A stretch of DNA of 64,000 nucleotides, from NCBI GenBank assembly GCA_034401795.1, contig CM067366.1, positions 74,840,129 to 74,904,128 of the forward strand. The letters run 5' to 3'. Below, one piece after another: positions 21,287-31,974 of the stretch. The stretch's first letter is position 1; each line of letters begins with the position of its first letter. Source of the DNA: Chaetoderma sp. LZ-2023a. Its lineage: Eukaryota > Mollusca > Caudofoveata > Chaetodermatida > Chaetodermatidae. The notes beneath the pieces are model-generated. The model was not told where the DNA came from and searched no databases. It saw only the letters and a list, made by a program, of their open reading frames with translations. The translations under genes were made by a program, and so were the position numbers.

Positions 21287-23070
21287 AACAAGAGTCCTAA
21301 GGGGCCTGTATCGCTCACCTGGACCATAGGCATCTCAACTAAAATGGTCATTAAAAATAAGTAGAACTCTAATGAGTTGAACAGACTTGTAACAAGAAAA
21401 CAGGCAAAGTTTCTTTATGTATCAACTTCCCATGAACAAACTTTAATGGCCCTTAGTCATCAATATTATATATCCCAAATTTCGGCCCAATCCGTTCAGC
21501 GGCTCTGGAGACGAAGTTGCTTTCATTAAAACCAGGCCATCTAAGATGGCCACACAACCATTTGGCAAATCAAGTTCCCTTGAACAAACTTGGTTCAGCT
21601 TCTGCCCTAAATGATATTTTATGAGTTTTGAATCAATCGCTCAAACAGTTTCGGTGAAGATTTTTAAAGACATTTCTAAAAATCGGCCAAAATCCATGAT
21701 GGCCAACGTTAAAATTGGCTTCGTTTGAACAAACTTAAATCTCCATGCCCTAAAGATGTTTCCTGTCAAATATAATTGAAATCGGCCCAGTAGTTCTCGA
21801 GAACACATTTTAAATTTCCCATTGCTTTAGTATGGGAGATTTTTGCAGAACAATTATCCAAGATGGCCGGCCGGCAACCCGTTTATCCGGCAGTTTCGAA
21901 AATTGCAAATTTGAGATCAGAATACCCAAGAAATATATAAAACCAATTTCGGCCTCAAAATCCATAAAATAAAAAAATTCAATATGGCTGCCAAACACGC
22001 TATATTTTACTTGACCCACAGCGGCCATGCTTTTTACAGATAAACTTTAATGGCCCTTATTCTAAAATCATATCTCTCAAACTTCGGCCCGTCTTTTTTC
22101 CCTTCAACGGCTCTGGAGAAGTTGTTTTCGGAAAAAAATAGGTCATCCAAGATGGCCGCCAAACTGTTTCATCAACCTAGTTCTCTTGAAAAAATTTGGT
22201 TCAGCTCTTGCCCTAGATGATATTTCATGAGTTATGAATCAATCCCTCAAACGGTTTTGGAGGAGAATATTTTTAGACATTTCTAAAAATCGATCGGCTT
22301 CATTTGAACAAACTTGGATCCCTATGCCCTAAGGATGCTTCCTGCCAAATATAATTGAAATCAGTCTAGCAGTTCTTGTGAAGAGATTTTAAAGTTCCCA
22401 TTGCTTTAGTATGGGCACCTTTGGCGGGAAAATAATCCAAGATGGCCACCAAACCGTTTATCAGAAAGTTTCGAAAATGGCAAATTTGAGCTCAGAATAC
22501 ACAAAAAAATATATAGAACCAATTTGGCCCCCAAATCCATCAAATAAAAAATCTAATATGGCCGCCAAACATGCTACATTTTGATTGGCCCACAGTGACC
22601 ATGTTTTTTGATGGATCATCTTCCCTTGAACAAACCGTAATGGCTCTTAGTGCCTAATCATATCTTCCAAATTTAGGCCTGATCCTTCAGTCGTTTTCAA
22701 GAAAACCTAGGTCATTCAAGATGGCCGCCAAACAATTCGGCCAATCGAGTCTTCTTGAAAAAACTTGGCTCAGGTCTTTCCCTCGATGAGGTTTCATGAG
22801 TTGCCCAAGCGGTTTTGGAGAAGATTTTTAGACGTTTCCTAAAATCGGTCAACATCCAAGATGGCCACCGGACAAATTGGCCGATGGACTTCAATTGAAC
22901 AAACTTGGATCCCTATGCCCTAAGGATGCTTCCTGACAAATATAATTGAAATCGGCCCAGTGGTTCTTGAGAAGAAGTCGTTTAAAGGAAAAGTTGACGG
23001 ACGACGGATGGACAATGGACAGTCATCATGGCAAAAGCTCACTTGGCCTTTCAGGCCATGTGAGCTAATA
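21287..23070 (+). mobile_element. Pearl/Helitron-like non-autonomous element, complete-looking
   Basis: Starts AACAAGAGTCCTAAGGGGCC then TGTATCGCTCACCTGG. Ends AAGCTCACTTGGCCTTTCAG followed by GCCATGTGAGCTAATA, a terminal hairpin. The body consists of diverged repeats, each with CAAGATGGCC(A/G)CC, TTCCCTTGAACAAACTT, AATGGCCCTTAGT and TTCGGCC..ATCCGTTCAG. No coding capacity. The 3' hairpin followed by TAAT suits a Helitron-like terminus. Confidence 0.65.
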
Positions 23071-23479
23071 ATAGACTGAAATAAAACCAGGCTAGACATG
23101 GCGTGAATGGGACCTGGAATCAGGGACTTAATAGATACCAACCAAACCAATAAGTTATGTATGCTTCAATAAGATTTCTATTTTCACGAAAGAACAATGC
23201 ATAGCTTTGGAAATAATTTGCTAATAAATGGCGGATTTGCCAAAAATATTGCCACACCTTTTAAATAGTAAACAGTATGTTCTCATGGTCATGTAGTCCG
23301 AGTTTTCTCTGACATTCAATCATCCCTGTGACATATTTTGATGGACATGGTGGACCGACCCTCCCAAATATCTATCACAGGGCAGGTTGAGGGACAGAGC
23401 AGACCTAGACTACAGCAATCATACTAGCACAACCGCATACCTCCTGTTTAGCCGAAATTCAACCTTTAAAGTTTTCCTT

Positions 23480-24118
23480 TAGTAATCACCAAACAACATC
23501 TAAAATAATACATGTTTTACAGCCAAGTCTGGTTGAAATTGCTCAAGCAATTAATGAAGAGTAGCGCTCTAAATGATTTAACGCCATTTTTCGGAAAATT
23601 CAAGATGGGCACCAAAAAAATGGACCAATCAAAATTCTGCATAGAAGTTTGGAAGCATCCTATGCTAGGAGTCTTCCAGCCGAGTTTGACTGAAATCGGC
23701 CTAGTGGTTATCGAGGAGTAGGCTTTTAAGTGATTTCCAGAAATGTTAAGAAAATCCAAGATGGCCAGCGGAAAAATTGTCCAATCAAAATTCTGCATAC
23801 CCGCGTACTATCCTTCCAGCTCAGTCTGGCTGAAATTGTCCAAGCAGTTAAGGCGGAGTAACATTTTAAATGATTTTCCACCATTTTTTCCTGGAAATTT
23901 CAAGATGGCTGCCAAAAAAAATTGTCTAATCAAAATTTTGTACACAAGAACTGAAGTGTACCCCTATAAGGTCCTTCCAGCCAAATTAGGTTGAAATCCG
24001 CCAAGCTGTAAATGAGGAGTGGCGTTTTTAAGCAAAAGTTGATGGATGGACAGATGGACGACGGACAGATGGAGGATGGATGGTCGCCATGGCATAAGCT
24101 CACAGGTGAGCTAATAAT
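23480..24118 (+). mobile_element. Pearl/Helitron-like element, short copy
   Basis: Three to four core units with CCAAGTCTGGTTGAAATTG, AAGATGGGCACCAAAAAAA, CCAATCAAAATTCTG. The 3' end is GGCATAAGCTCACAGGTGAG then CTAATAATG. It resembles the core type at 12170-13975 more than 21287-23070. The 5' terminus is unclear. Confidence 0.6.
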
Positions 24119-24681
24119 GAACAAATAAATTATGAACCACTCACTGTAGCAATTTCTGGTTGATACACGCTAGCAGACATTTTTGGATTATTTACTCCAT
24201 GTTTGCTTCTGATTGGCCACTCCAAAATCACTGAATGACTCTCGAAATCACCATTCCTAAGAGTGACATTTTGTCCGAAATCTGTTACTAGTTATGTTTC
24301 CTAATTCACATAGGACTAATATCCTGACATAACCTGAATAAATTATGTTAGTAAAATTGGAAAAAATCTGCTAAATGTGTAAATTATATTATTGAGGCAA
24401 ATGCAGTACTAATGATGATCAAGCTGGTTTGCCAAACCAAGTAGACAAGTAAGATAATACTGAACCTGAAATAACGGTCAATAAAAGTCAAAATAAAGAT
24501 AGGACTAAAAATTTACATTGCAATATTAATTAATATAACTGTAAATTGTAACTTTGATAGAAATGCATTGTAATTTTGCTATAAAGGTTATAATAATGTT
24601 ATATAATTATACATATGATGTGTGGTTACATTGGCTGCTGACAGTTATGCTGTAGCAAGTTTAAACCTTAGTCTTGAGAAA
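24119..24681. other. Noncoding AT-rich spacer (TRPM intron)
   Basis: No exon or repeat recognised. It lies between TRPM exons at 27064 and 20921. Confidence 0.5.
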
Positions 24682-24810
24682 TGTCCATTTGCAGACCAAG
24701 AGATGACTATCTTTGAAAATTTACCACTGGAATGACTGGCTCAATAACCGAGCCAGTCATTCCTGTGGTAAATTTTCAAAGCTAGCTGTCTCTTGATCTG
24801 CAAAAGGACA
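24682..24810. repeat. Palindromic repeat family P1, copy 2
   Basis: Left arm TGTCCATTTGCAGACCAAGA; centre GGCTCAATAACCGAGCC; right arm the complement, ending GCAAAAGGACA. Flanked by CTTAGTCTTGAGAAA and TTTTCTATGAGAAAATCCAA, which match the outer flanks of copies 1 and 4. Confidence 0.82.
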
Positions 24811-25348
24811 TTTTCTATGAGAAAATCCAAATTTTCTTGAGCAAATTTGAGGGCTAAATGGTTAAGCAGAATACACATCTGCCACTGACAAAGCTGTACA
24901 ACGAGGACAGCAACGATGTCAGTAGCAGTGCTGTATAATACTGACAGTGACGATGACAGATGATGATGGAGGATGTGCTAGATATAGCATTAGCTCAGAC
25001 ATTCTTCAAACAAGCATACCAGAAATGAAGCAACTTTCAAGTACATACATCTGGTCATTTGTTCGTGTGTAGTATCATGGTTTCCTTCCCATTGCAGCGT
25101 GGGATCAGATGTTGGCAGCTCAAACCGAGGAGCTAGAAGTAAGAAGAAAGTCGCCTGTTCAGAGTTGATAAACATTTATGACACAATGTTAAGTGTATCT
25201 TACACAAGATATATATGCAGGTGATTGACTACACAATGGATAAATGATGTAGTGGATTCTCTGACTTCTTCTCCAGCACCATTAGCAATGGTATTAACTC
25301 TTTAATGTCTAAATTTGGTCAAGAAAATCCAAATATGTCCTTATTGAG

Positions 25349-25476
25349 TGTCCATTGGCAGGCCATGAAGACACTATTTTTGAGGATTTACCACTGGAAT
25401 GGCTGGCTCGCTTAGTGAGCCAGTCATTGCAGTGGTAAATTTTCAAAAATAGTCTTCACTTTGCCAGCAAATGGAC
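25349..25476. repeat. Palindromic repeat family P1, copy 3
   Basis: Same palindrome with centre GGCTCGCTTAGTGAGCC and right arm ending CCAGCAAATGGACA. It is preceded by TTTAATGTCTAAATTTGGTC, a flank shared with other copies. The region 24811-25348 between copies has no gene. Confidence 0.8.
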
Positions 25477-25587
25477 ATGCAAAATGAGCACTGCTTGAGG
25501 CCGGTTATGACCAGATTTGGCATGAAAGGGTTAACCCGTAAATAGTCAAACAGGCCAGGACCAGCCTGTGCAATGGTCTAGAGCAAT

Positions 25588-25710
25588 CTCCATTTGCAGG
25601 TGAAGGGAGATTAATTTTGAAAATTTATCGCTGCAGTGACTCAATAATCGAGCCAGTCATTTCAGTTAAATCTTTCAAAAATAGTCTTCTCTAATCATGG
25701 AAATGTACAT
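25588..25710. repeat. Palindromic repeat family P1, copy 4 (degenerate)
   Basis: CTCCATTTGCAGGTGAAGGG begins the left arm; the centre is CTCAATAATCGAG; the right arm ends CTAATCATGGAAATG. A further half-copy lies at about 25745-25812, and another at 26305-26360. Confidence 0.7.
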
Positions 25711-26121
25711 GCACTAAGCAGCAAACATTTCACTATTTTAAAGAATTTACTATGATCAAGCCAGTCCTTCCATTTGCAAATTTTCAAAAAGTTCTTTTGT
25801 TCTGCAGATGGACCTTCCTGAATACCCCTGCAGAGGCCATTTTAGCCAGCTTGATGATTAAAGGGCGACAGTGAATGTGACTAAGCAAAGGACTTATTGA
25901 GATTTAGTGTTTGTGATGCATGAAGCATGTTTCCCATGAAGCTTCACAGATTGCAGCCAATCTTTCATTAGATATGCTATATGATAAACTAGGCACTTGA
26001 TATTTGACCCTAATTGACCGTTATCCAGCGATTTGCACACAAACTCCATTTACCAAAGATCACCATTGATTACAATTAGTATTAATTATATATCAGAACA
26101 ATGTAAAACACATATTGGTGA

Positions 26122-26163
26122 ATGATGATGATGATAATAATAATAATAATAATAATAATAACG
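26122..26163 (+). repeat. (GAT)n/(AAT)n microsatellite
   Basis: GATGATGATGATAATAATAA continuing as AAT triplets to about 26162. The surrounding 25813-26410 is otherwise noncoding. Confidence 0.85.
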
Positions 26164-26410
26164 ATAACTATATATAACTATATATGACACCAACCACTCA
26201 CATTGTAAAATTTATGTATACCTATATGTTTCCCCATATATGTGTACTAAGTCTGGGTGTAAATAAATTGAATTGAATTGTGAACATATGAACAATGAGG
26301 ACGTTAATTCCGGTGGTTAATTTTCAAAAATAGTATTCTCTTGGTCTGCAAAAGGATATTTCCCAAGACCACTTCAGAAGCCGTTTTTGGCTGATATGAG
26401 TGTTACAGGG

Positions 26411-26940
26411 TTAAGGGTACACATTCACAGCAGAATAAAAATAAAATTCTTAAAATAGTATACTTTTAGAGGTTTAACTCTTAGCACTCTGATGTCAAAA
26501 CTTTAAATTTTCAAATTAAATTAAAAGATGAACTGGTGTTAATTTTTAAACAAATTTGGCGGAAGATGGTGCAACATCGTCCACCAAAATTGTTTAAAAA
26601 CGTGCACCAGTTTCTTTGCTATTGGCACCGTAAAAAGATAGAATGTTGACATCAGAGTGGTAAGGGCTTAAATTGTGTGCCTAAATGTACTGAAATGAAA
26701 TAAATAGTGATAATTTCATTTCATGTAAATTACTATAATCTTTTGTTGTGAATTTTAAATAGGGACTCATGTCTATAATTCAATTTCACAACTTATTATA
26801 GTAATTTATATGGAATGAAATTATCATAAATTAAGATTTATTTCCTTTCACTACATCTAGACACACAATTTAAGGATCTGGAAGCATACAATTTTTATAA
26901 TTTTATTTTCAAGCATTCAGCTGTAAATGTGCACCTTTAA
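26411..26940. mobile_element. TTAA-flanked MITE M1, copy 1 (carries a nested MITE)
   Basis: Terminal inverted repeats: TTAAGGGTACACATTCACAG at the left, and CTGTAAATGTGCACCTTTAA at the right. A long inner inverted repeat (AATTTAAGGATCTGGAAGCATAC against the left arm, and TAATTTCATTTCATGTAAAT against its complement) makes it fold back. TTAA at both ends is the target used by piggyBac-type elements. It contains the MITE at 26474-26671. Copy 2 lies at 27301. Confidence 0.75.
26474..26671. mobile_element. Nested TTAA-flanked MITE M2
   Basis: Inverted ends TTAACTCTTAGCACTCTGAT and (complemented) TTAAGCCCTTACCACTCTGA; an inner pair (AACTGGTG..AAATTT and CACCAGTT) makes an almost complete fold-back. 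The M1 copy at 27301 has an uninterrupted GAGGCTTAAACAATGAGCC at the same place, so M2 entered M1 at a TTAA. Confidence 0.72.
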
Positions 26941-27063
26941 TCCTAGAAAGTTCAGTGTTTTAATTTCAAGACAACATTTACATGAAAGCTGTAGAATATT
27001 TTGAAACTAGAGATTGATTGACATTGATTGATGTTTCAAAAATTGAATTTCTATTATACATAC

Positions 27064-27265
27064 CGGCATAAACATTCAATGATTGTTCACCCATTAGGCT
27101 TTGAATTGCACTTCCTACATAGCGCAACAAATTGCCATTTGTCCATATCTCATGCTTCTTTTGGCAGGAAAAGAGTTTGCAAAGTATGTAACATGTGTGT
27201 TCCGTCTCGTGGTTCAACATGTCTGTCAGCACCCTTGCACAGGAGTTGGGTGGCTCTGCCACAAT
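27064..27265 (-). CDS. TRPM-like cation channel, internal exon (second visible)
   Basis: A 202-nt exon bounded by an acceptor (CAATAATTCAG/ATT at 27266) and a donor (TATGCCG/GTATGT). It is open in one frame, encoding AEPPNSCARVLTDMLNHETE and later NLLRYVGSAIQSLMGEQSLN. Sequence similarity to TRPM is weak alone; the LR.VG..I..LMG pattern fits the piece that follows the FLT..L..LY block in TRPM homology regions. It starts in phase 0, as the exon at 43913-44048 ends, and leaves one base that the exon at 20778-20921 completes to an alanine codon. The phase chain is the main support. The MITE at 27301 lies only 35 bp upstream of the acceptor. Confidence 0.65.
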
Positions 27266-27300
27266 CTGAATTATTGAAATGTAATTTAATGTAATATAAT

Positions 27301-27595
27301 TTAAAGGTGCATATTCACAGCAAAATTATTGAAAATAACTGTTTATATTATATACCGTAGTTTTAGAGGCTTAAACAATGAGCCTATATGCAATGAAACG
27401 AGATAAATCTTAACATATGATGACTTCATTCCATATAAATTAATATAATTTTTTAAGTTGTGAAATTGAAATATAGGCACGAGAGGAACATTTCATTACA
27501 TATAGACACATAATTTAAGCATATAAAAGAATACAATTTTAACAATTTTATTTTCAAGCATTCTAGTGTGAATATGGCGTGAATATGCACCTTTA
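27301..27595. mobile_element. TTAA-flanked MITE M1, copy 2
   Basis: Ends TTAAAGGTGCATATTCACAG and (right) GTGAATATGCACCTTTAA; the inner fold-back has ATTCCATATAAATTAATATA. It lacks the nested MITE of copy 1. It inserted just upstream (on the minus strand) of the TRPM exon acceptor at 27266, close to where a branch point would lie. Confidence 0.78.
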
Positions 27596-27734
27596 ATTAT
27601 ACATGTACTTGAATATTTGCAGTGAAAAGCACGATTTTGTCGACTAGATAAATCTAGTTTACCAGTTCGACTGGTGTCCTGCGGATAAATTTGTATATAC
27701 TTGTATATATATATATAAATTTGTCCCCTGAATT

Positions 27735-27985
27735 CCCAGAATCCCAATTTCAAGGTAATTATACAGGTATGCGTTTGAATATTTTGAAACTAATTTGAAT
27801 GGGGCTGTTGGTGCCTATGTTTATTAAATTCTAAACCCATTGAAGACATACAATTCGTACAATTGACAGACTTTTCAATGTTCATAAAAGAACTAGATAC
27901 ATCATTATCATTGTGACATCAGCTACCTAGTAATGTAATTGATTGACATTAGATAATTGAGTGACAGATCAGATCCCTCTAGCCA
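27735..27985. repeat. Palindromic repeat family P2, copy 2
   Basis: CCCAGAATCCCAATTTCAAG, TTTGAATATTTTGAAACTAA and AAGACATACAATTCGTACAA occur in the order seen in copy 1. The right arm of the palindrome is lost. A short (TA)n lies at 27695-27715. Confidence 0.6.
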
Positions 27986-28471
27986 CAGATAATTTAACTG
28001 TCTCATGGCTGTAAGCCACCAGACAATAATTTAAATGAGCAAAAACTCCTGATTTGCTGAATATGTTGAAAACAATTTAACTGTAAGTTCTTGGTGGAAT
28101 AACTCCCAAAAAATTTCAGTCAAATTGTTTTCAAAATATTTAGCAGGTCCAAAGATAATCCCCATAGAATGTCTGCAAAATTCAGTAGTCAGACAACACC
28201 CAAATGCTGAGTGCTTCCAGTAAACCACAAAGACCAACACACTTTATCATTGAAGTGTCATACCGCACAACCTCAGGTTGTTAAATCTTTATGTTTCAGT
28301 TAGAAATGTTAGCCTATAGATTACAAATCTTTATTATTGTATCACCATTTGCCTGTCTTTTAAAATAAAAACTTTTAATTTAGTAAGTAAAGATTTGAGC
28401 TATTTTAAGCATTTCTATTAAGAATCAGAATGTTTATATCATTTCTCACCATGAAATGTGTTGTTATTATA

Positions 28472-30003
28472 AACAAGAGGCCCAAGGGGCCTATATCGCT
28501 CACCTGGAACTATTGACCACTGGCACAACCGAACAAAATGAGATGACCAATGGAAAAATTTACCAATCTAATTTCTGTGAATGTTTAGCCAAGTTTTTAT
28601 TAAAATTGGCCCTGTGGTTTATAAGTAGTCTTTTATATGATTTTCTCAAAAATTTCCAGAAAATCCAAGATGGCCAAAAAACATAGTAATTGTTAATTGA
28701 TCAATGGTGGCGAGTTTTTTATGTATCAGCTTTCCATGGACAAACAATAATGGTCCTTAGTCCCTAATCATATCTCTCAAATTTCAGCCTAATCTGTTTA
28801 GTGGTACTGGAATATACATCGGTTTTAGGAAAACTAGGTTATCCAAAAATGGCCGCCGGCCCATTCGGCCAATCAAGTTCCCTTGAACAAACTTGGATCG
28901 GCTCTGTCTCTAGATGATACTTCATGAGTTTTCAATCGATCCCCAAAGCGATTTCAGAGATTTTTAGACATTTCTAAAAATTTGACAAAATCCAAGATGG
29001 CCACGGGCCAAATTTGCCGATCTACTTCCTGTTAACTAACTTGGATCTCTATGCCCTAAGGATGCTTTCTGCTAAATACACTTGAAATCGGCCAAGTGGT
29101 TCTCAGGAAGAAGAAATTTTCAATTTCCAATTGCTTTAGTATTGGGGGGGGGGCGGGGGTGGGGGGGGGGGGCAGGGGTGGTGGTGTCAGGAAAAAGATT
29201 AAAGATGGCCTGTTTATCCGACAGTTTCGAGTGGTAAACTTGAAATCAGCAAACACAAAACCGAGATAAAACCAATTTCGGCTTCAAAATCCATCAAATA
29301 AGAAAATCTAATATGCCCACCAAATGCTCTACATTTTGATTGGTACTCGGCGGCCACATTTTTTTATGGATCAACTTCCCTTGAACAACCATTATAGGAA
29401 TTTATAGTCCCTAATCATATCTCTCAAATTTTGGCGCGATCCGTTCAGCAGTTCTGGAGAAGTCATTTTCGCAAAAACTAGGTTTTTTTTATGGATCAAC
29501 TTCTCTTGAACAAACTTTAATGGCCCTTAGTCCATTCAGCGATTCTGGAGGTAATTTTCGCGAAAACTAGGTTTTTTATGGATCAACTTCTCTTGAACAA
29601 ACTTTAATGGCCCTTAGTACCTAATCATATCTCCTAAATTTTGGCACAATCCCTACAAGCGGTTCTGGAGAAGTTGCTTTCAGGAAAGCTAGGTCATCCA
29701 AGATGGCCTCCAAACTATTTGGCCAATCAAGTCTCTTAACCCAGATAATATTTTATGAGATTTGAATCGATTCCTCAAGTAGTTTCTGAGAAGATTTTTA
29801 AAGACATTTCTTAAAAATAACCAAAATCCAAGATGGCTGCCAGTCAAATTGGCCGATCGGCTTCGTTTGAACAAACTTGGATCCCTATTCCGTAAGGATG
29901 CTTCCTGCCAAATATAATTGAAATCAGTCCAGTGGTTCTAGAGGCAGTTTTTAAAGAAAAAAACGGATGGACGGACAACGGACCAAAGCCAGGTGAGCTA
30001 AAA
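28472..30003 (+). mobile_element. Pearl/Helitron-like non-autonomous element
   Basis: Starts AACAAGAGGCCCAAGGGGCC and TATATCGCTCACCTGG; ends AAGCCAGGTGAGCTAA. The body has units with CAAGATGGCC, TTCCCTTGAACAAACTTGG, GGATCAACTTCTCTTGAACA and GGATGCTTCCTGCCAAATAT. A G-rich tract with runs of 9-12 G at about 29144-29184 could form a quadruplex. The flank 27986-28471 is noncoding. Confidence 0.68.
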
Positions 30004-30224
30004 AGGATAAGAAAGGCTTGCTGTCTAATTGAATATTTTGATTAGGTATGGTGTCAATCATATCAATATGCATGAAGAAATTTAATCAGATGCAAATTAA
30101 GAATGATTTACCACAAACTTATAATCCCTGTACTTCTGGAACATTAATACAGGGACACATTTTTAGAGAGGCCACACACATGTTTAGCTAAGCTCCGACA
30201 ACATCCTATTCATGTTTGGATCTA

Positions 30225-30345
30225 TTGTATCTATTCCAACACTGAATTTCCAGGATCCCAATTTCAAGGTAACTATTCGCCTGCCTATGGCAGCAACATA
30301 TTCTAGTAAAATTAATTTCAAAATATTCACCAGAATGGTTATTAA
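30225..30345. repeat. Palindromic repeat family P2, copy 3 (partial)
   Basis: CCAGGATCCCAATTTCAAGG, then GCCTATGGCAGCAACA and AGTAAAATTAATTTCAAAATATTCACCAG, matching the right half of the P2 core. Only one arm remains. Confidence 0.55.
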
Positions 30346-30352
30346 CCCTTTA

Positions 30353-30483
30353 ACACACATTTGCAGACAAAGAGAAGACAATTTTTGAAAATTTACCACT
30401 GGAATGACTGGCTCAATAACCGAGCCAGTAATTCAAGTGCTAAATCTCAGAAATAGTCTTCTCTTGGTCTGCAAATAGACACA
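30353..30483. repeat. Palindromic repeat family P1, copy 5, interrupted by DIRS B1
   Basis: The full palindrome is present, ending TCTGCAAATAGACACAC, and is followed at once by the tip of B1. The expected right flank (GAAATTTTCCTGACC, then GGTTAAAGGG) appears at 42266, immediately after the other tip of B1. So B1 inserted into this repeat. Confidence 0.85.
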
Positions 30484-30487
30484 CAAA

Positions 30488-31050
30488 AATCACGGATTTC
30501 TTTTTTCACGAGAGAGTTGTTATACTTACATGTACATGTACCTCCCCTACACGCTATGATATTTCCTAAATATTGACCTTCACTCAATAACCCAAGATTT
30601 AACAAGAGTTTTAGTGAAACTCAAACTACGCCCGCAGGCATACTTGTTTGAGGAATGCTAAATGTGAACATTTTGTCTTTGATAAATGACACTTCGTCTA
30701 TCCCTAACACATCTGCTGAAAGAAAATTGTGTGTGTAGGTTCAAAACTCTTCGAGATCTCCTCCGGACAAGAAAGCAGACTGATTGATGCACGGACTGAC
30801 GCACACATGGACGGACTCATGCATGGACGGACGCCATCACATAATGCGACCCCGCTTACGCGGGCATATAAAAAGGAAAGGTGCCCCAGTAGGGATGCCA
30901 GCCACAAACTCGCGCATGCGCAGACTGACACTTCATCCACTTGTACTATTGGCCGACACATGCAACTAACACGCCTGATGACCAAGTCTCTGTGAGCGTC
31001 GAGGCCGCATCCGTGTTAGGGAGGTAAGTATAACAATTCCCTCATGAAAT
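30488..31050 (+). repeat. B1 3' terminal repeat and first half of its ICR
   Basis: The tip begins near 30488. Inner parts show CACTCAATAACCCAAGATTT, GGTGCCCCAGTAGGGATGCC, CGCGCATGCGC and ATTGGCCGACACATGCAACT, all diverged versions of the A terminal repeat. Positions 31014-31050 (GTTAGGGAGGTAAGTATAAC and on) are the first half of the ICR, broken at TGAAA by A2. An expansion at 30590-30870 with no counterpart in A may be a further insert. Confidence 0.75.
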
Positions 31051-31333
31051 AAACGAAATCTAGGATTTCTTTTTTCACGAGAGAGTTGATACTTACCTCC
31101 CTAATACTTTTGATATTGCTAAATATTGGCTTTCACTCAATAAACACTCAGATTTAAAACAGTTAGGTGCCCCTACTGGGCAGGGAGTCAGAGCGTAGTC
31201 TGGCGGATGCCAGCCCCACCACCGCGCATGCGCAGACTAGCACTTCCTCTGACTAGATTATTGGCTGACACACATGCAACTATTAAGAGCCTGAAGACCG
31301 AGCCTCTGTGGGGTGGAGAGGCCGGGTCCGTAT

Positions 31334-31436
31334 CTAGGGAGGTAAGTATCAACTCTCTCGTGAAAAAAGAAATCCTAGATTTCGTTTATTTCACATCAAG
31401 AGTATACTTACCTCCCTAATACTTTTGATATTGCCA
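31334..31436 (+). other. A2 internal complementary region (ICR)
   Basis: 31334-31384 is complementary to the left tip (31051-31104) and 31385-31436 to the right tip (about 38060-38111). The left terminal repeat spans about 31088-31270. The C tract of the 3' UTR lies at 31617-31631. Confidence 0.88.
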
Positions 31437-31974
31437 GAATTCGAAAGTGAATCTGGCGGGAGGGAGGCGAGGTCAAAAGACCAGCTCATCCCTATACGCT
31501 TTTCTGCGTTTAAGGCACTTAAACTTCTGAAACTGTAAGAAAAAACAGTCAGGATTTGACTAACCATCGGATAACACTACCGATGTATGAGAGATGACCG
31601 ATGTCATATGCGCTTCCCCCCCCCCCCCCCCTCCTTCCTGGGAGGAAGAGTCGCCTGACCTCAATGTCCTATACGCTCTCTACGTACAAGTGCCATGTAC
31701 TACAGGACAGAGACGAAAAAGCTCCATTTTCGTAACTCTCAACAATGAACCACACAAATACACAAACCATCACCATATTAATAACGGGTAATCGTGACAA
31801 TACAATCAACAACGGACAACACATGAACAAGACTGACCTTGTTGAAAATGGCTGCTGACATCATCTTCCCATTGGTAAAGACTGATGCAGGCCCAAAAAA
31901 GTGGGTGTTTCCATAAATTAATTGTGAAATATATAAGTAATGAGGAAAAACCTCCTCAAAAAATATAAACCGAG

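Noticed and set aside
25098..25138. Possible plus-strand microexon (CATTGCAG acceptor, GTAAGA donor, frame reading WDQMLAAQTEELE)
   Set aside because: Only 41 nt, no homology recognised, opposite strand to TRPM and no partner exon found.
30704..30985. Frames on both strands in 30704-30995
   Set aside because: Within the diverged B1 terminal region; contains a GGACGGACTCATGCATGGAC simple repeat, no homology.
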